A stretch of 64,000 nucleotides of DNA from Caulobacter sp. SLTY (GCF_009905535.1 NZ_JAAALA010000017.1:1-64000), one strand, 5' to 3'. Shown: positions 1 through 8,635, numbered from the stretch's first letter. Made by a program: numbers and translations. Notes: generated by a model not told the origin, from the sequence alone.

Positions 1-79
1 CGGCTGGAGGTTGGTTAGGGGGCAGATCGATGCTTCTCCCGCAACGGGTGCGCCTGCGCCTTGACTCCCCTGCCCCACT
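1..79. other. Upstream flank of the gcv operon, no gene recognised
   Basis: This stretch precedes the glycine riboswitch and presumably holds the gcv promoter. A TTGACT hexamer at 60-65 could be a -35 element, but I cannot see a convincing -10 at either the 16-18 bp or the shorter Caulobacter spacing. Short reading frames here overlap the riboswitch and have no ribosome-binding site or recognisable product, so I do not call a gene. Confidence 0.4.
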
Positions 80-285
80 CCCGCAGGAGAGTCCCCGTCT
101 CGCGGGAGACGTCGGGAGTCGCCTCCCGAGGCCGAAGGCGCAACCGCCCCGGAAACGCTCAGGCAAACGGACCGCGACACACGAGGAACGCTGGAAAGAA
201 CCGCCGCAAGCGGTTCGCCGAAGGAGCAAGGCGGCTGTTGAGCTGCTGAAATCTCTCAGGCGCAAGGGACAGCGGGGGCGAAGAC
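80..285 (+). ncRNA. Tandem glycine riboswitch
   Basis: Two consecutive glycine aptamers lie directly upstream of gcvT. Each shows the conserved core of the family: a gccgaagg-gcaa segment followed by a ctcaggc-(c)aa-ggac segment. In aptamer 1 these are at about 131-145 and 157-172; in aptamer 2 they are at about 217-230 and 254-271, where the second core is the canonical ctctcaggc. The two aptamers are joined by a short linker near 175-190. Family knowledge says these RNAs bind glycine and switch on the glycine cleavage operon when glycine is in excess. The gcv genes start about 50 nt downstream, which fits. Whether control acts on transcription or translation cannot be settled by eye. Confidence 0.9.
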
Positions 286-333
286 GAACCGGCATTCGCC
301 GGGCGTGGACGCATCGACCCCGGAGAGCCCTTG

Positions 334-1443
334 ATGAGCGACGACCTCAAGAAGACCCCGCTCTATGACGCTCATGTCGCCGCCGGCGCCCGGATGGTCC
401 CCTTCGCCGGCTATTCGATGCCGGTGCAGTACCCCGAGGGCGTGCTGAAGGAGCATCTGTGGACGCGGGAGCATGCCGGGTTGTTCGATGTCAGCCACAT
501 GGGGCAGGCGAAGCTGCGGGGCGTCTCGCCACTGTCGGCGTTCGAAGAAATCACCCCTTCCGACTTCATCGGCCTGGCGCCGGGGAAGCAGCGCTATTCC
601 CTGCTGCTCAACAAGAAGGGCGGGATCATCGACGATCTGATGGCCAGCCGGCCGGATGACGATGGCCTGTTCGTGATCGTCAACGGCGCCTGCAAGGACG
701 GCGACTTCAAGTTCATCGACAATGAGCTGGCACCCCAGGTCACTATCGAGCGGCTGGAAGACCGGGCGCTGCTGGCGCTGCAGGGGCCGGAAGCCGCCGC
801 GGTGATGGCGCAGCATGCGCCGGATGCGCTGACCCTGGTGTTCTCCGAAGCCAAGGCGATGACCGCGTTCGGCCTGCCCTGTTTCGTCTCGCGGTCGGGA
901 TACACCGGCGAGGACGGCTATGAGATTTCCATTCCCGGCGAGAGCGCCCAGGCGGTGTGGGACACCCTGCTGGCCGATCCGCGCGTGAAGCCCATCGGGC
1001 TGGGCGCCCGCGATTCGCTGCGGCTGGAGGCGGGGCTGCCGCTGTACGGCCACGACATCGACGAGACAACAAGCCCGATCGAGGCCGACCTGGCCTTCGC
1101 CGTCAGCAAGAAGCGACGCGATGCGCAAGACTTCCCTGGCGCGGCGCGGATCGCCAAGGAGCTGGCCGAGGGGCCGAGCCGGGTGCGGGTCGGCTTGAAG
1201 GTGCTGGAGGGCCCGCCGGCCCGCGAGGGCGCTGAGATCGCCGATGAAGACGGCCATGTGGTTGGCGTGGTCACCAGCGGCGGGTTCGCGCCCAGCCTGG
1301 GCCATCCGATCGCCATGGGCTTCGTGCCGCCGGCTCTCAAGGCCGTGGGGACGCGGCTGAAAGTCATTGTCCGGGGCAAGGCGGGGGCGGCCGAGGTGGT
1401 CGCCATGCCGTTCGTTCCCAAACGTTACGTTCGCAAGCTTTAG
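334..1443 (+). CDS. gcvT: Glycine cleavage system T protein (aminomethyltransferase)
   Basis: The 369 aa product transfers the methylene group from aminomethyl-lipoyl H protein to tetrahydrofolate and releases ammonia. The N-terminal FAGYSMPVQY segment, the DVSHMGQ motif (residues 52-58) and the central GYTGEDGYEI segment are diagnostic, and length matches the family. I place the start at ATG 334, 8 nt after GGAG at 322-325; the frame also has a TTG at 331, one codon earlier. It is the first gene of the operon, directly after the glycine riboswitch, and gcvH follows after 12 nt. Regulation by glycine through the riboswitch is the natural inference. Confidence 0.96.
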   Translation: MSDDLKKTPLYDAHVAAGARMVPFAGYSMPVQYPEGVLKEHLWTREHAGLFDVSHMGQAKLRGVSPLSAFEEITPSDFIGLAPGKQRYSLLLNKKGGIIDDLMASRPDDDGLFVIVNGACKDGDFKFIDNELAPQVTIERLEDRALLALQGPEAAAVMAQHAPDALTLVFSEAKAMTAFGLPCFVSRSGYTGEDGYEISIPGESAQAVWDTLLADPRVKPIGLGARDSLRLEAGLPLYGHDIDETTSPIEADLAFAVSKKRRDAQDFPGAARIAKELAEGPSRVRVGLKVLEGPPAREGAEIADEDGHVVGVVTSGGFAPSLGHPIAMGFVPPALKAVGTRLKVIVRGKAGAAEVVAMPFVPKRYVRKL

Positions 1444-1455
1444 GGAGGAGCTCCG

Positions 1456-1821
1456 ATGCGGTTCACCAAGGATCATGAATGGGTCGTCGTCGAGGACGGC
1501 GTCGCCACCGTGGGCATCACCGCCTATGCCGCCGAGCAGCTGGGTGATGTGGTCTTCGTCGAGGTGCCCGAGGTCGGCAAGACCGTCGGCCAGGGCGACA
1601 GCTTCGCCGTGGTCGAGAGCGTCAAGGCGGCGTCGGACGTCTATGCCCCGGTGTCGGGCGAGGTGGTCGAGGCCAACACCGGCCTGGGCGATGCGCCGGA
1701 GACGGTGAACGCCGCGCCGGAGGCCGGTGGCTGGTTCGCCAAGGTGAAGCTGAGCGATCCCTCACAGGTCGAAGGCCTGATGGACCGGGGCGCCTACGAA
1801 GATTACCTGGGGACGCTCTAG
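1456..1821 (+). CDS. gcvH: Glycine cleavage system H protein (lipoyl carrier)
   Basis: This is a 121 aa lipoyl-domain protein that shuttles the aminomethyl intermediate between the P, T and L proteins. The lipoylation site is Lys57 within [12 protein letters not shown], and the N-terminal FTKDHEWV segment is typical of H proteins. Length is normal (120-130 aa). A strong Shine-Dalgarno sequence (ggagg at about 1444-1449) precedes the ATG. The gene follows gcvT closely and is followed after 5 nt by an uncharacterised ORF. Confidence 0.97.
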   Translation: MRFTKDHEWVVVEDGVATVGITAYAAEQLGDVVFVEVPEVGKTVGQGDSFAVVESVKAASDVYAPVSGEVVEANTGLGDAPETVNAAPEAGGWFAKVKLSDPSQVEGLMDRGAYEDYLGTL

Positions 1822-1826
1822 ACCCC

Positions 1827-2351
1827 ATGCCCTTCGAGATCGGGTTCCGCGCCAGCACCAGGACCGAGGGGCCGATCGGCTTCTCGGGCGGGGTGGCGCG
1901 CGCCATGGCGCGGATCGGGGCCCGAAACGATCGTGAGGCGGAAACCGTCACCCTGGGCAGCGGCGAGGTCGTTCAGCTGGTGCTGGACGAGGACTCGGGG
2001 ATGGCGCTGATCATCGCCGACCGGTTCTCCGAAGAGCTGGTCGCGTTGACCTGGGCCCTGGCGGACGAGACGGCGACCTTCGTCCAGGCCATGGACATGA
2101 CCGTCGCCACCCAGACGGCGGGCGATCCGCCGGCCGTGCTGATGAACGTGTTTCCGACGGTCTGGCGGCTGGCGTCGCCGGACGAGCTGCACGACCCGCT
2201 GCACGCCGCCTTCCTCGACGACGAGGCGGGCGACGCCGAGCTGGCCGCCCATGACCAGGCCCGGGCCCAGCGCCGGGGCTCCGCCCCTTCCGCCCCCTCC
2301 CGCAATCTTTTCCAGCGTCTCTCCGACGCCCTGTTCGGCAAGGCTATCTGA
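1827..2351 (+). CDS. Unknown protein embedded in the gcv operon
   Basis: This 174 aa protein sits between gcvH (5 nt upstream) and gcvPA, whose ATG directly abuts its TGA. I do not recognise a family. It has no signal peptide or membrane segment. It is acidic and valine/alanine rich with several predicted beta strands (around residues 42-65 and 85-120), and ends in a Ser/Ala/Pro-rich linker and a short amphipathic C-terminal helix (FQRLSDALFG). Codon use and GC content match the neighbours, and tight spacing on both sides indicates co-transcription and translational coupling with the P-protein genes. That it is a real gene is well supported; a role in glycine cleavage, for example assembly, is only inferred from position. 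Confidence 0.8.
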   Translation: MPFEIGFRASTRTEGPIGFSGGVARAMARIGARNDREAETVTLGSGEVVQLVLDEDSGMALIIADRFSEELVALTWALADETATFVQAMDMTVATQTAGDPPAVLMNVFPTVWRLASPDELHDPLHAAFLDDEAGDAELAAHDQARAQRRGSAPSAPSRNLFQRLSDALFGKAI

Positions 2352-3695
2352 ATGCGCTATCTCCCGCTTACTCCCGAAGACCGCAAGGTCATGCTGGGCG
2401 CCGTCGGCGCCGGCAGTATCGATGCGCTGTTCGTCGATGTGCCCCGGTCGGCCGTGCTCGATGGACCCGTGGACCTGCCCGGGTTCGCCGGCGAGCTGGA
2501 GGTCGAGCGGGAGCTGGGCGCCCTGGCGGCCAGGAATGTGGCCGCGGGCAGCGTGCCCTTCTTCTGTGGGGCCGGCGCGTATCGGCACCACGTCCCGGCG
2601 ACGGTCGATCATGTCATCCAGCGGTCGGAATTCCTGACCAGCTACACGCCCTATCAGCCCGAGATCGCCCAGGGGACCCTGCAGGTCCTGTTCGAGTTCC
2701 AGACCCAGGTGGCGGCCCTGACCGGGATGGAGATCGCCAACGCCAGCCTCTACGACGGCTCCACGGCGGCCGGCGAGGCCGTGATGATGGCCAGCCGGGT
2801 GACCCGGCGCGGCAAGGCGGTGCTGTCGGGTGGGGTGCATCCGCAGTACGTCCAGACCATCGAGACCCTGGCCCATGCGGCCGGCGTGGCGACGGAGCGC
2901 CTGGCGGCGGCTATCGACGCCGAGGACGCGGTGATCGCGGCCATCGACGCCGACACCGCCTGTGTAGTGGTGCAGACGCCTAACGTGTTCGGGACCGCGA
3001 CGGATGTGTCGAAGATCGCGGCGGCGGCGCAGGCGGCCGGGGCGCTGCTGATCGTGGTGACCACCGAGGCGGTGTCGTTCGGCATGCTGAAGTCGCCGGG
3101 CGAGATGGGGGCCGACATCGCCGTGGCCGAGGGCCAGTCGATCGGCAATGCACTGAACTTCGGCGGGCCTTATGTCGGGCTGTTCGCCTGCAAGGAAAAG
3201 CTGGTGCGCCAGGCGCCGGGCCGCCTGTGCGGCGAGACGGTGGACGCCGACGGGCGGCGCGGCTTCGTGCTGACCCTGTCGACGCGGGAGCAGCATATCC
3301 GGCGCGACAAGGCGACCAGCAACATCTGCACCAACAGCGGCCTCTGCGCCCTGGCCTTCACCATCCATATGTCGCTGCTGGGCGAGGTGGGCCTGCGCAA
3401 GCTGGCGGCGCTCAATCACCAGCAGGCGGTGAAGACCAAGATCGCCCTGGCGTCCGTGCCGGGGGTCGAGGTGCTGACGCCCCGATTCTTCAACGAGTTC
3501 GCGGTGCGGCTGCCAAAACCCGCCGCCGAGGTGGTCGAGGCGCTGGCCAAGCGCGGCGTCATTGCCGGCGTGCCATACAGCCGCCTGGACCCCGAGGCGG
3601 GGCTGGACGACGTGCTGCTAGTCTGCGCCACCGAGACCGTCACCGACGGTGATATCGAAACCTTCAAGACCCAATTGGCCGAGGTGCTGGGATGA
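2352..3695 (+). CDS. gcvPA: Glycine dehydrogenase (decarboxylating) subunit 1
   Basis: The 447 aa protein is the N-terminal half-equivalent of the glycine decarboxylase P protein, which in this lineage is split into two polypeptides. It opens with [15 protein letters not shown] and contains the subunit-1 segments [15 protein letters not shown] and [14 protein letters not shown]. With GcvPB it forms the PLP-dependent heterotetramer that decarboxylates glycine and loads the aminomethyl group onto H protein. The ATG abuts the TGA of the preceding unknown gene, and its 3' end overlaps gcvPB by 4 nt (ATGA), so the two subunits are translationally coupled. Confidence 0.96.
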   Translation: MRYLPLTPEDRKVMLGAVGAGSIDALFVDVPRSAVLDGPVDLPGFAGELEVERELGALAARNVAAGSVPFFCGAGAYRHHVPATVDHVIQRSEFLTSYTPYQPEIAQGTLQVLFEFQTQVAALTGMEIANASLYDGSTAAGEAVMMASRVTRRGKAVLSGGVHPQYVQTIETLAHAAGVATERLAAAIDAEDAVIAAIDADTACVVVQTPNVFGTATDVSKIAAAAQAAGALLIVVTTEAVSFGMLKSPGEMGADIAVAEGQSIGNALNFGGPYVGLFACKEKLVRQAPGRLCGETVDADGRRGFVLTLSTREQHIRRDKATSNICTNSGLCALAFTIHMSLLGEVGLRKLAALNHQQAVKTKIALASVPGVEVLTPRFFNEFAVRLPKPAAEVVEALAKRGVIAGVPYSRLDPEAGLDDVLLVCATETVTDGDIETFKTQLAEVLG

Positions 3696-5263
3696 GCATG
3701 AACAGCGTTGGACGCCCCACCACCCCGCAGGCGGACACCGCCACCGGGGGCTTCGCGTCCCTGACGGGGGCCAAGGGCCTGGTGCAGGACGAGGCCCTGA
3801 TCTTCGAGATGGGCGGCTGGAACAAGACTGGCGTCGATCTGCCGGACGCCTCGATCCACGCCGATGACCTGGGCGATCTGGTCCGCACCGCGCCGATCGG
3901 CCTGCCGGGTCTCTCGGAGCCGGAGACGATGCGCCACTACGTGCGCCTCAGCCAGAAGAACCACGCCATCGACCTGGCCCTCTATCCACTGGGCAGTTGC
4001 ACGATGAAGCACAACCCGCGCCTCAACGAGAAGATGGCCCGGCTGGCCGGGTTCGCCGACATCCACCCGCTGCAGCCGCAGTCGACCGTGCCCGGCGCCC
4101 TGGAGCTGATGGACCGGCTGGCCCACTGGCTGAAGACCCTGACCGGCATGCCGGCTGTAGCCCTGACCCCCAAGGCCGGCGCGCATGGCGAGCTGTGCGG
4201 CATCCTGTCGATCAAGGCGGCGCATGAGGCCAAGGGCGACACCGCCCGCAAGGTGGTGCTGGTCCCGACCAGCGCCCACGGCACCAACCCGGCCACCGCC
4301 GCCTTCGTCGGCTACAGCGTGCGCGAGATCGCCCAGACCGAAGATGGCCGGGTGGACCTGGCCGACCTGGAGGCCAAGCTCGGCCCCGACGTGGCGGCTA
4401 TCATGGTCACCAACCCCAACACCTGCGGCCTGTTCGAGCGCGACATCGTCGAGATCGCCCGGCTGACCCATGCGGCGGGCGCGTACTTCTACTGTGACGG
4501 GGCCAACTTCAACGCCATCGTCGGGCGAGTGCGGCCGGGCGATCTGGGCGTCGACGCCATGCACATCAACCTGCACAAGACCTTCTCCACCCCGCACGGG
4601 GGCGGTGGGCCGGGCGCGGGGCCGGTGGTGCTGAGCGAAGCGCTGGCGGCCTATGCGCCGACGCCGTGGCTGGTGCACGGGCCGGACGGCCTCACGTTGC
4701 AGGAAGACGCCATCGGCGAAGCGGCCGGCGCTTTCGGGCGGATGAGCGCCTTCCACGGCCAGATGGGGATGTACGTCCGCGCCTATGCCTACATGCGCAG
4801 CCACGGTTCCGATGGCCTGCGGCAGGTGGCCGAGGATGCGGTTCTGAACGCCAACTACGTCAAGGCGCGCCTGAGCGACCTGATGACCCCGGCCTTCCCG
4901 GAGGGCCCCTGCATGCACGAGGCGCTGTTCGACGACGCCTGGCTGGAGGGGACGGGCGTCACCACCCTCGACTTCGCCAAGGCGATGATCGACGAGGGCT
5001 TCCACCCGATGACCATGTACTTCCCGCTGGTCGTCCACGGGGCCATGCTGATCGAGCCGACCGAGACGGAATCGAAGCAGGAGCTGGACCGGTTCATCGG
5101 GGCGCTGCGGGCGCTGGCCGAGGCGGCGAAGGCGGGCGATGCCGACCGATTCAAGGGCGCGCCGCACCTGGCCCCGATGCGGCGGCTGGACGAGACGCTG
5201 GCGGCTCGGAAGCCGAGGCTGCGGTGGAAGCCGGAAGCGCCGGCGAGCCTGGCGGCGGAGTAG
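3692..5263 (+). CDS. gcvPB: Glycine dehydrogenase (decarboxylating) subunit 2
   Basis: The 523 aa protein is the PLP-binding half of the split P protein. The Schiff-base lysine is Lys296 in the motif [16 protein letters not shown], and upstream segments [15 protein letters not shown] and [10 protein letters not shown] are typical. It starts within the last codon of gcvPA and is the last gene of the operon. Both P-protein subunits, T and H are present here; the L protein (lipoamide dehydrogenase) is shared with other complexes and is not in the window. A gene-free, repeat-containing stretch follows. Confidence 0.96.
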   Translation: MSMNSVGRPTTPQADTATGGFASLTGAKGLVQDEALIFEMGGWNKTGVDLPDASIHADDLGDLVRTAPIGLPGLSEPETMRHYVRLSQKNHAIDLALYPLGSCTMKHNPRLNEKMARLAGFADIHPLQPQSTVPGALELMDRLAHWLKTLTGMPAVALTPKAGAHGELCGILSIKAAHEAKGDTARKVVLVPTSAHGTNPATAAFVGYSVREIAQTEDGRVDLADLEAKLGPDVAAIMVTNPNTCGLFERDIVEIARLTHAAGAYFYCDGANFNAIVGRVRPGDLGVDAMHINLHKTFSTPHGGGGPGAGPVVLSEALAAYAPTPWLVHGPDGLTLQEDAIGEAAGAFGRMSAFHGQMGMYVRAYAYMRSHGSDGLRQVAEDAVLNANYVKARLSDLMTPAFPEGPCMHEALFDDAWLEGTGVTTLDFAKAMIDEGFHPMTMYFPLVVHGAMLIEPTETESKQELDRFIGALRALAEAAKAGDADRFKGAPHLAPMRRLDETLAARKPRLRWKPEAPASLAAE

Positions 5264-5276
5264 TCCCCTCCTCCGT

Positions 5277-5410
5277 CGTCCCGGAAAGCGCGCAGCGCTT
5301 ATCCGGGACCCAGGGGGTGACTGAGCGCCGGCCGCAACGCCGCGTTTGATAGCGAGATCACGCCCTCCTGGGTCCCGGCTTTGCGCGCTCTGCGCTCCGG
5401 CCGGGATGTC
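5277..5410. repeat. Paired REP-like palindromic repeat after the gcv operon
   Basis: Two related palindromic units face each other here. The left unit (about 5277-5318) has a cccgg...ccggg hairpin around gcgcgcagcgc and ends in gacccaggg. The right unit (about 5365-5410) is its imperfect reverse complement, beginning with ctgggtcccgg. The halves can form separate hairpins or a single large cruciform across about 130 bp. This is the organisation of REP/BIME-type intergenic repeats. The position directly after the last gcv gene suggests a role in transcript ends, but no T-run follows. Together with the hairpin at 5493-5547 it accounts for the main structure in the 5264-5705 gap; the rest is comparatively AT-rich with no gene seen. 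Confidence 0.7.
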
Positions 5411-5492
5411 GGGGCTTTTGTAGGCAGAAAGTCACGCGGCCCGCGTTACAAACCGCAACCGCGAATTCTGTCTTCGAATTCACATTATCCAT

Positions 5493-5547
5493 GGCCGTGC
5501 CGGCGAAAACGGACAAAGCCTTACGCCATCAAGGCTTTGGCACGGCC
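5493..5547. other. Nested perfect stem-loop in the gcvPB-5706 intergenic gap
   Basis: The sequence holds two nested perfect stems. The outer pair is ggccgtgcc (5493-5501) with ggcacggcc (5539-5547). The inner pair is aaagcctt (5515-5522) with aaggcttt (5531-5538), leaving an 8-nt loop. An unpaired bulge (5502-5514) sits only on the 5' side, and the right arms are directly adjacent. No oligo-T follows on either strand, so it is not a classical terminator. It could be part of a small RNA, a leader for the gene at 5706, or a protein-binding site. The function is unknown. Confidence 0.6.
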
Positions 5548-5705
5548 TCAGCGGATCCTTCACAGAAAATCTAAGTAAACTTCACGATTAAACCTTCGTC
5601 ACACAGGGTCCGCGCACCTTTTCTTTCCACATTCATAGGCCATATGGCGAAGGACGGGATCGGACAGGCCGAGACCGCGCCTCCAGTCCGCAAAGCCGCT
5701 TCGAA

Positions 5706-6110
5706 ATGACCGCCGTCACCCTGAGCCCCGCCGTCCGATCCGCACGCCCCGAGGGGTTCGCGCGACAGCTCGGCAAGATCGGCGCCCTGGCGCTGGGCTG
5801 GCTGGTGGTGGTGCTGGGCATCCTGATCGCGCCGCTGCCGGGGCCGATGGGCGTGCCGATCATGACGGTCGGCCTGATCCTGATCCTGCGGGCCAGCTAC
5901 GGCGCCAAGCGGATGTTCGTCCGCGCTCAGCGGCGCTGGCCCAAGGCGCTCAGCCCCATCCGCCGGCTGCTGAGGCGCGAGCCGCCGATCGCCCAGGTCT
6001 TCTGGCAACAGACCCTGCGTCTCGAGCGGCTGGTGACCACCAAGGGCCACCGGGCGCTGGCGCGGATGCGCAAGAGGCTGAAGCCGCGCCGCGTTTGGCG
6101 CGCCGCCTAG
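5706..6110 (+). CDS. Small membrane protein, PGPGW-like
   Basis: The 134 aa protein has a long hydrophobic stretch at residues 27-62, long enough for a helical hairpin, broken by a PLPGPMG turn. This resembles the PGPGW-type putative transmembrane proteins. The C-terminal half is strongly basic (many Arg/Lys, residues 67-134) and probably lies in the cytoplasm. The gene is preceded by 440 bp of non-coding sequence and is convergent with the next gene, overlapping it by 4 nt at the stop codons. No biochemical role is known to me. Confidence 0.75.
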   Translation: MTAVTLSPAVRSARPEGFARQLGKIGALALGWLVVVLGILIAPLPGPMGVPIMTVGLILILRASYGAKRMFVRAQRRWPKALSPIRRLLRREPPIAQVFWQQTLRLERLVTTKGHRALARMRKRLKPRRVWRAA

Positions 6111-6664
6111 GTTCGGCCTGCCTCGCGAGCCTCACGGATGGCGCGGCCCAGCAGATAGGCGAAAACATGGTCCTTGAGGGCCGGGTCGGGCAGTTTCAAC
6201 TCGGCGGTCACCCGATCGATGATCGGAAAAGCCGCGGCGGCCTCGGCCCCGATGTTCTGGCGCATGGCGGCCAGGGCGAACAGCCGCAGGGTCTCACGGT
6301 CGGCCTCCGGCAAGCGGCCCCAAGCCTTATCGAGGCTGCCCTTCGCGACCTTGCCCTTCTCGAACAGCACCGCGTCGGCGCCCTTTTCGAGGATCACGGC
6401 GCCGAGGATTTCGCCGGCCGTCAGCTCCTCTTCGGGCTTCAGCTTGCAGGTCGTGCGAAGGGCGTTTTCCATGGTCGCATCGACGGCGATCTCGTTGAGG
6501 TAGTCGGCGCCCTTGTCACGATAGCCCTGGATCATCGTCGCCCGGTTGGCGTCGGTCAGCGCCCCCCACAGGCAGGCCCCCTGGGGCGCGGCGAAGGCCG
6601 GGGCGGCCAGGCTGGTCGCAGCCACGGCCACAACGGCCAGGATCAGGTTACGCATCGGGGACAT
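6107..6664 (-). CDS. Exported protein of unknown function, paralogue 1
   Basis: The 185 aa product has a clear Sec signal peptide (residues 1-25, cleavage near AFA-AP). The mature part begins with a CLW motif and is mostly helical. A second methionine at residue 4 is an equally good start. It resembles the adjacent gene at 6688-7200: both have a signal peptide, an early CLW, a cysteine about 50 residues later, a W/L-rich helix (LDKAWGRLPEADRETLRLFA against IEQAWMSLSEEDKDQLRRWA) and a C-terminal LGR(A/G) segment. I do not recognise a named family. Two conserved cysteines could form a disulfide in the periplasm. Confidence 0.8.
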   Translation of the reverse strand: MSPMRNLILAVVAVAATSLAAPAFAAPQGACLWGALTDANRATMIQGYRDKGADYLNEIAVDATMENALRTTCKLKPEEELTAGEILGAVILEKGADAVLFEKGKVAKGSLDKAWGRLPEADRETLRLFALAAMRQNIGAEAAAAFPIIDRVTAELKLPDPALKDHVFAYLLGRAIREAREAGRT

Positions 6665-6687
6665 CGGGCAGGCTCCGTGGGTTCCGG

Positions 6688-7200
6688 TCAGTCGGACATG
6701 AGCTCACGGTAGCCGCGACCGAGGATGAAAGCTATCAGATGCGGCATCTCGGGCGCGGTGGCCTGCATCAGGACGGCGAAGCGCGGCAGGGCGTCGAAAT
6801 ACTTCTCCTCGCCCCGGCCGTCGGCAATGGCGGTGGCGGCCCAGCGGCGCAGCTGATCCTTGTCTTCCTCCGACAGGCTCATCCAGGCCTGTTCAATGGC
6901 GAAGGCGCGGCCGGTGCGGCGGGCCCAGTAGCGGCCGGAGGCGGTCTCCAGGGCGCGGGCCAAGACCAGGTCGCGGATCTGGCCATGCTGCATCTGGGGC
7001 ACCGCGCAGGCGTCGGCCAAGGCCTGGATGCGGTCGGACGGCAGCTGTGTCTTCAGCAGGCCACCGAGGTCACGGTCGTAGGAGGCCAGCAGGGCGTCAC
7101 GCTCGGCCGCCGGCGTCGCCTCCCACAGGCAGTCGGCGTTGGCGGCCAAGGATGGACCGGCCAGGAGGGTCAGCGCCAGGCCAACGAGAAAAGCGCGCAA
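6688..7200 (-). CDS. Exported protein of unknown function, paralogue 2
   Basis: The 170 aa product has a signal peptide (residues 1-19, cleavage SLA-AN) followed by the CLW motif shared with the downstream gene at 6107-6664. The two genes lie head to tail 23 bp apart and look like a tandem duplication that has diverged strongly. The conserved pattern is CLW, a second Cys about 40-45 residues later, an aromatic/acidic helix (AWMSLSEEDKDQLRRWA) and FILGRGYRE near the end. The gene begins just beyond the atp operon terminator, so it must have its own promoter or rely on read-through. Function unknown. Confidence 0.8.
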   Translation of the reverse strand: MRAFLVGLALTLLAGPSLAANADCLWEATPAAERDALLASYDRDLGGLLKTQLPSDRIQALADACAVPQMQHGQIRDLVLARALETASGRYWARRTGRAFAIEQAWMSLSEEDKDQLRRWAATAIADGRGEEKYFDALPRFAVLMQATAPEMPHLIAFILGRGYRELMSD

Positions 7201-7233
7201 GAAAAATGCCCTCCGGCGGGACCGAAGGGCATC
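7201..7233 (-). terminator. Intrinsic terminator of the atp F0 operon
   Basis: Read on the minus strand, atgccct (7232-7226) pairs with agggcat (7212-7206) and is followed at once by a T-rich run (tttttctt). This is a classical Rho-independent terminator placed 36 bp after the atpF stop codon and directly before the next gene. Confidence 0.75.
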
Positions 7234-7268
7234 TTAGATCGAAGCGCGGCCGGAGCCAGCCTTCGAGA

Positions 7269-7775
7269 TTACTGCAGTCGGCCGGCCAGCTGAGCGATCG
7301 CCGCATCGACCGAGGGGTCGGACTTGGCGGCGGCGACGCGGGCAGCCAGCAGGCGCTCGGCGGCCTCGGTCGCCAGTTCAGCAGCGGCGGCCTTCACCTC
7401 GGCGGCGGCCTGGGCCTCGGCGTTGGCGATCTTGCGCTCGGCCAGGGCCGTGCGGCGGGCGATGGTCTCTTCCAGCTTGGCCTTGGCCTCGACCGCCAAG
7501 CGGGCGGCATCCTCCTCGGCGTTCTTCAACATGGCGGCGGTCTGCTTTTCGGCGTCCTCCCGCTGGGCGCGGATCTCGGCCAGAAGGGCTTCGGCCTCGG
7601 CGCGCAGGCGGGCCGCTTCGTCCAGGTCGGCCTGGATGGTGGCCGACTTGGCGTCCAGCGCCTCGGCGACCTTCTTGAAGCCGCCGACGAACAGAACGAT
7701 GCCGAGGAAGACGACAACGCCCCAGCCGACCCAGTTCTCGGGGCTGCCGAGGAAGGCGATCACGGACTCGGGCAT
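7269..7775 (-). CDS. atpF: ATP synthase F0 subunit b
   Basis: The 168 aa protein has an N-terminal membrane anchor (residues about 13-32) and a long, highly charged alanine-rich coiled coil, the form of the b subunit that makes the peripheral stalk. It is the last gene of the F0 operon, 4 nt after atpG (b'). Photosynthetic and alphaproteobacteria use a b/b' heterodimer rather than a b2 homodimer, and both genes are present. A terminator follows. Confidence 0.93.
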   Translation of the reverse strand: MPESVIAFLGSPENWVGWGVVVFLGIVLFVGGFKKVAEALDAKSATIQADLDEAARLRAEAEALLAEIRAQREDAEKQTAAMLKNAEEDAARLAVEAKAKLEETIARRTALAERKIANAEAQAAAEVKAAAAELATEAAERLLAARVAAAKSDPSVDAAIAQLAGRLQ

Positions 7776-7779
7776 CGGA

Positions 7780-8346
7780 TCAGGCTCCCTTGGCGGCGGT
7801 CAGGGCCGCGTTGAGGTCGGCCTGGCTGGGCGCAGCGCCGGTCAGCTTCTCGACGATGGCCGAGGCCGTGTCGGAGGCGATGGTCTGCACGTGGGTCATG
7901 GCCGCGTCGCGCGAGGCGCGAATGCGGGTCTCGGCCTCGGCCAGCTTGCCGGCCAGCTTCTCGTCCTCGGCGGCCTGGCGAGCCTGGGCTTCGGCGTTGG
8001 CCTTGGCGCGGGCTTCGGCGGCGAGGCGCTGTGCCTTGCCGCGGGCTTCGGCGAGGTCGGCCTGGGCCTTGGCGGCCTGGGCGTTGGCCTCTTCCTGCAC
8101 CTGGCGGGCCTGGGCCAGCGCGCCGGCGATGGTGCCTTCGCGCTCGTCCAGCACCTTGCGCAGGCGCGGGATGAACACCCGCGACATCATCAGGTAGCCG
8201 ATGACGAACAGGATCAGCAGCCAGGCGATCTGACCCGCCCAGTGCTCGAACTGGAATTGCGGCAGACCGCCGCCGCCGCCATGGGCGGCTTCGGTGGTCG
8301 CGTGGGTTTCACCCGCTGCTGGAGCGTGTGGATCAGGCGTGGCCAT
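7780..8346 (-). CDS. atpG: ATP synthase F0 subunit b'
   Basis: The 188 aa protein begins with a Pro/His/Gly-rich hydrophilic leader (residues 1-30), then a single transmembrane helix (about 38-56) followed by SRVFIPRLRKVLDEREGTI, a hallmark of b/b' subunits, and a long Ala/Glu/Arg coiled coil. It pairs with atpF to form the peripheral stalk. It lies between atpE and atpF. The symbol atpG is used for b' in alphaproteobacteria; elsewhere atpG means the gamma subunit. Confidence 0.92.
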   Translation of the reverse strand: MATPDPHAPAAGETHATTEAAHGGGGGLPQFQFEHWAGQIAWLLILFVIGYLMMSRVFIPRLRKVLDEREGTIAGALAQARQVQEEANAQAAKAQADLAEARGKAQRLAAEARAKANAEAQARQAAEDEKLAGKLAEAETRIRASRDAAMTHVQTIASDTASAIVEKLTGAAPSQADLNAALTAAKGA

Positions 8347-8410
8347 ATCGGTGTCCCAGGGCGGCGCGCCGCCTCGTCAGAGGCGAGCGCGCCAACACAG
8401 TCAGTGGTGC

Positions 8411-8635
8411 TTAGCCGAACAGGATCAGCATGCCGAGCACGAAGGCCAGGATGCCCAGGGCTTCGGCGAGGGCGGCGCCCACGAACAGGTTGCCGATCTG
8501 GCTGGCGGCGGCCGACGGGTTGCGCAGGGCGCCCGACAGGAAGTTGCCGAAGATGGTGCCCACGCCGATACCGGCGCCGATCATGCCCAGGGTCGCGAGG
8601 CCCGCGCCGATGAACTTGGCGGCTTCAGAGTCCAT
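8411..8635 (-). CDS. atpE: ATP synthase F0 subunit c (proton-carrying ring)
   Basis: The 74 aa protein is two transmembrane helices joined by the polar loop ALRNPSAA (residues about 36-43). The proton-carrying carboxylate is Glu58 in the second helix (GAALAEALG). The glycine-rich first helix ([11 protein letters not shown]) provides the tight ring packing. Size and residues are typical for alphaproteobacteria. Flanking gaps to atpB (57 bp) and atpG (64 bp) are the longest inside the operon. Confidence 0.97.
   Translation of the reverse strand: MDSEAAKFIGAGLATLGMIGAGIGVGTIFGNFLSGALRNPSAAASQIGNLFVGAALAEALGILAFVLGMLILFG

Noticed and set aside
197..201. Active diguanylate cyclase in PdeA (residue numbering 197-201 of the protein encoded at 22751-24412)
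   Set aside because: GEDEF departs from the catalytic GG(D/E)EF at the second residue, and the known PdeA homologue is not a cyclase.
256..5167. Long open frames on the minus strand opposite the gcv operon (for example 256-1476, 1818-3419, 3416-5167)
   Set aside because: They are shadows of high-GC codon use: low-complexity Arg/Gly/His-rich products with no family similarity, exactly antisense to well-identified genes.
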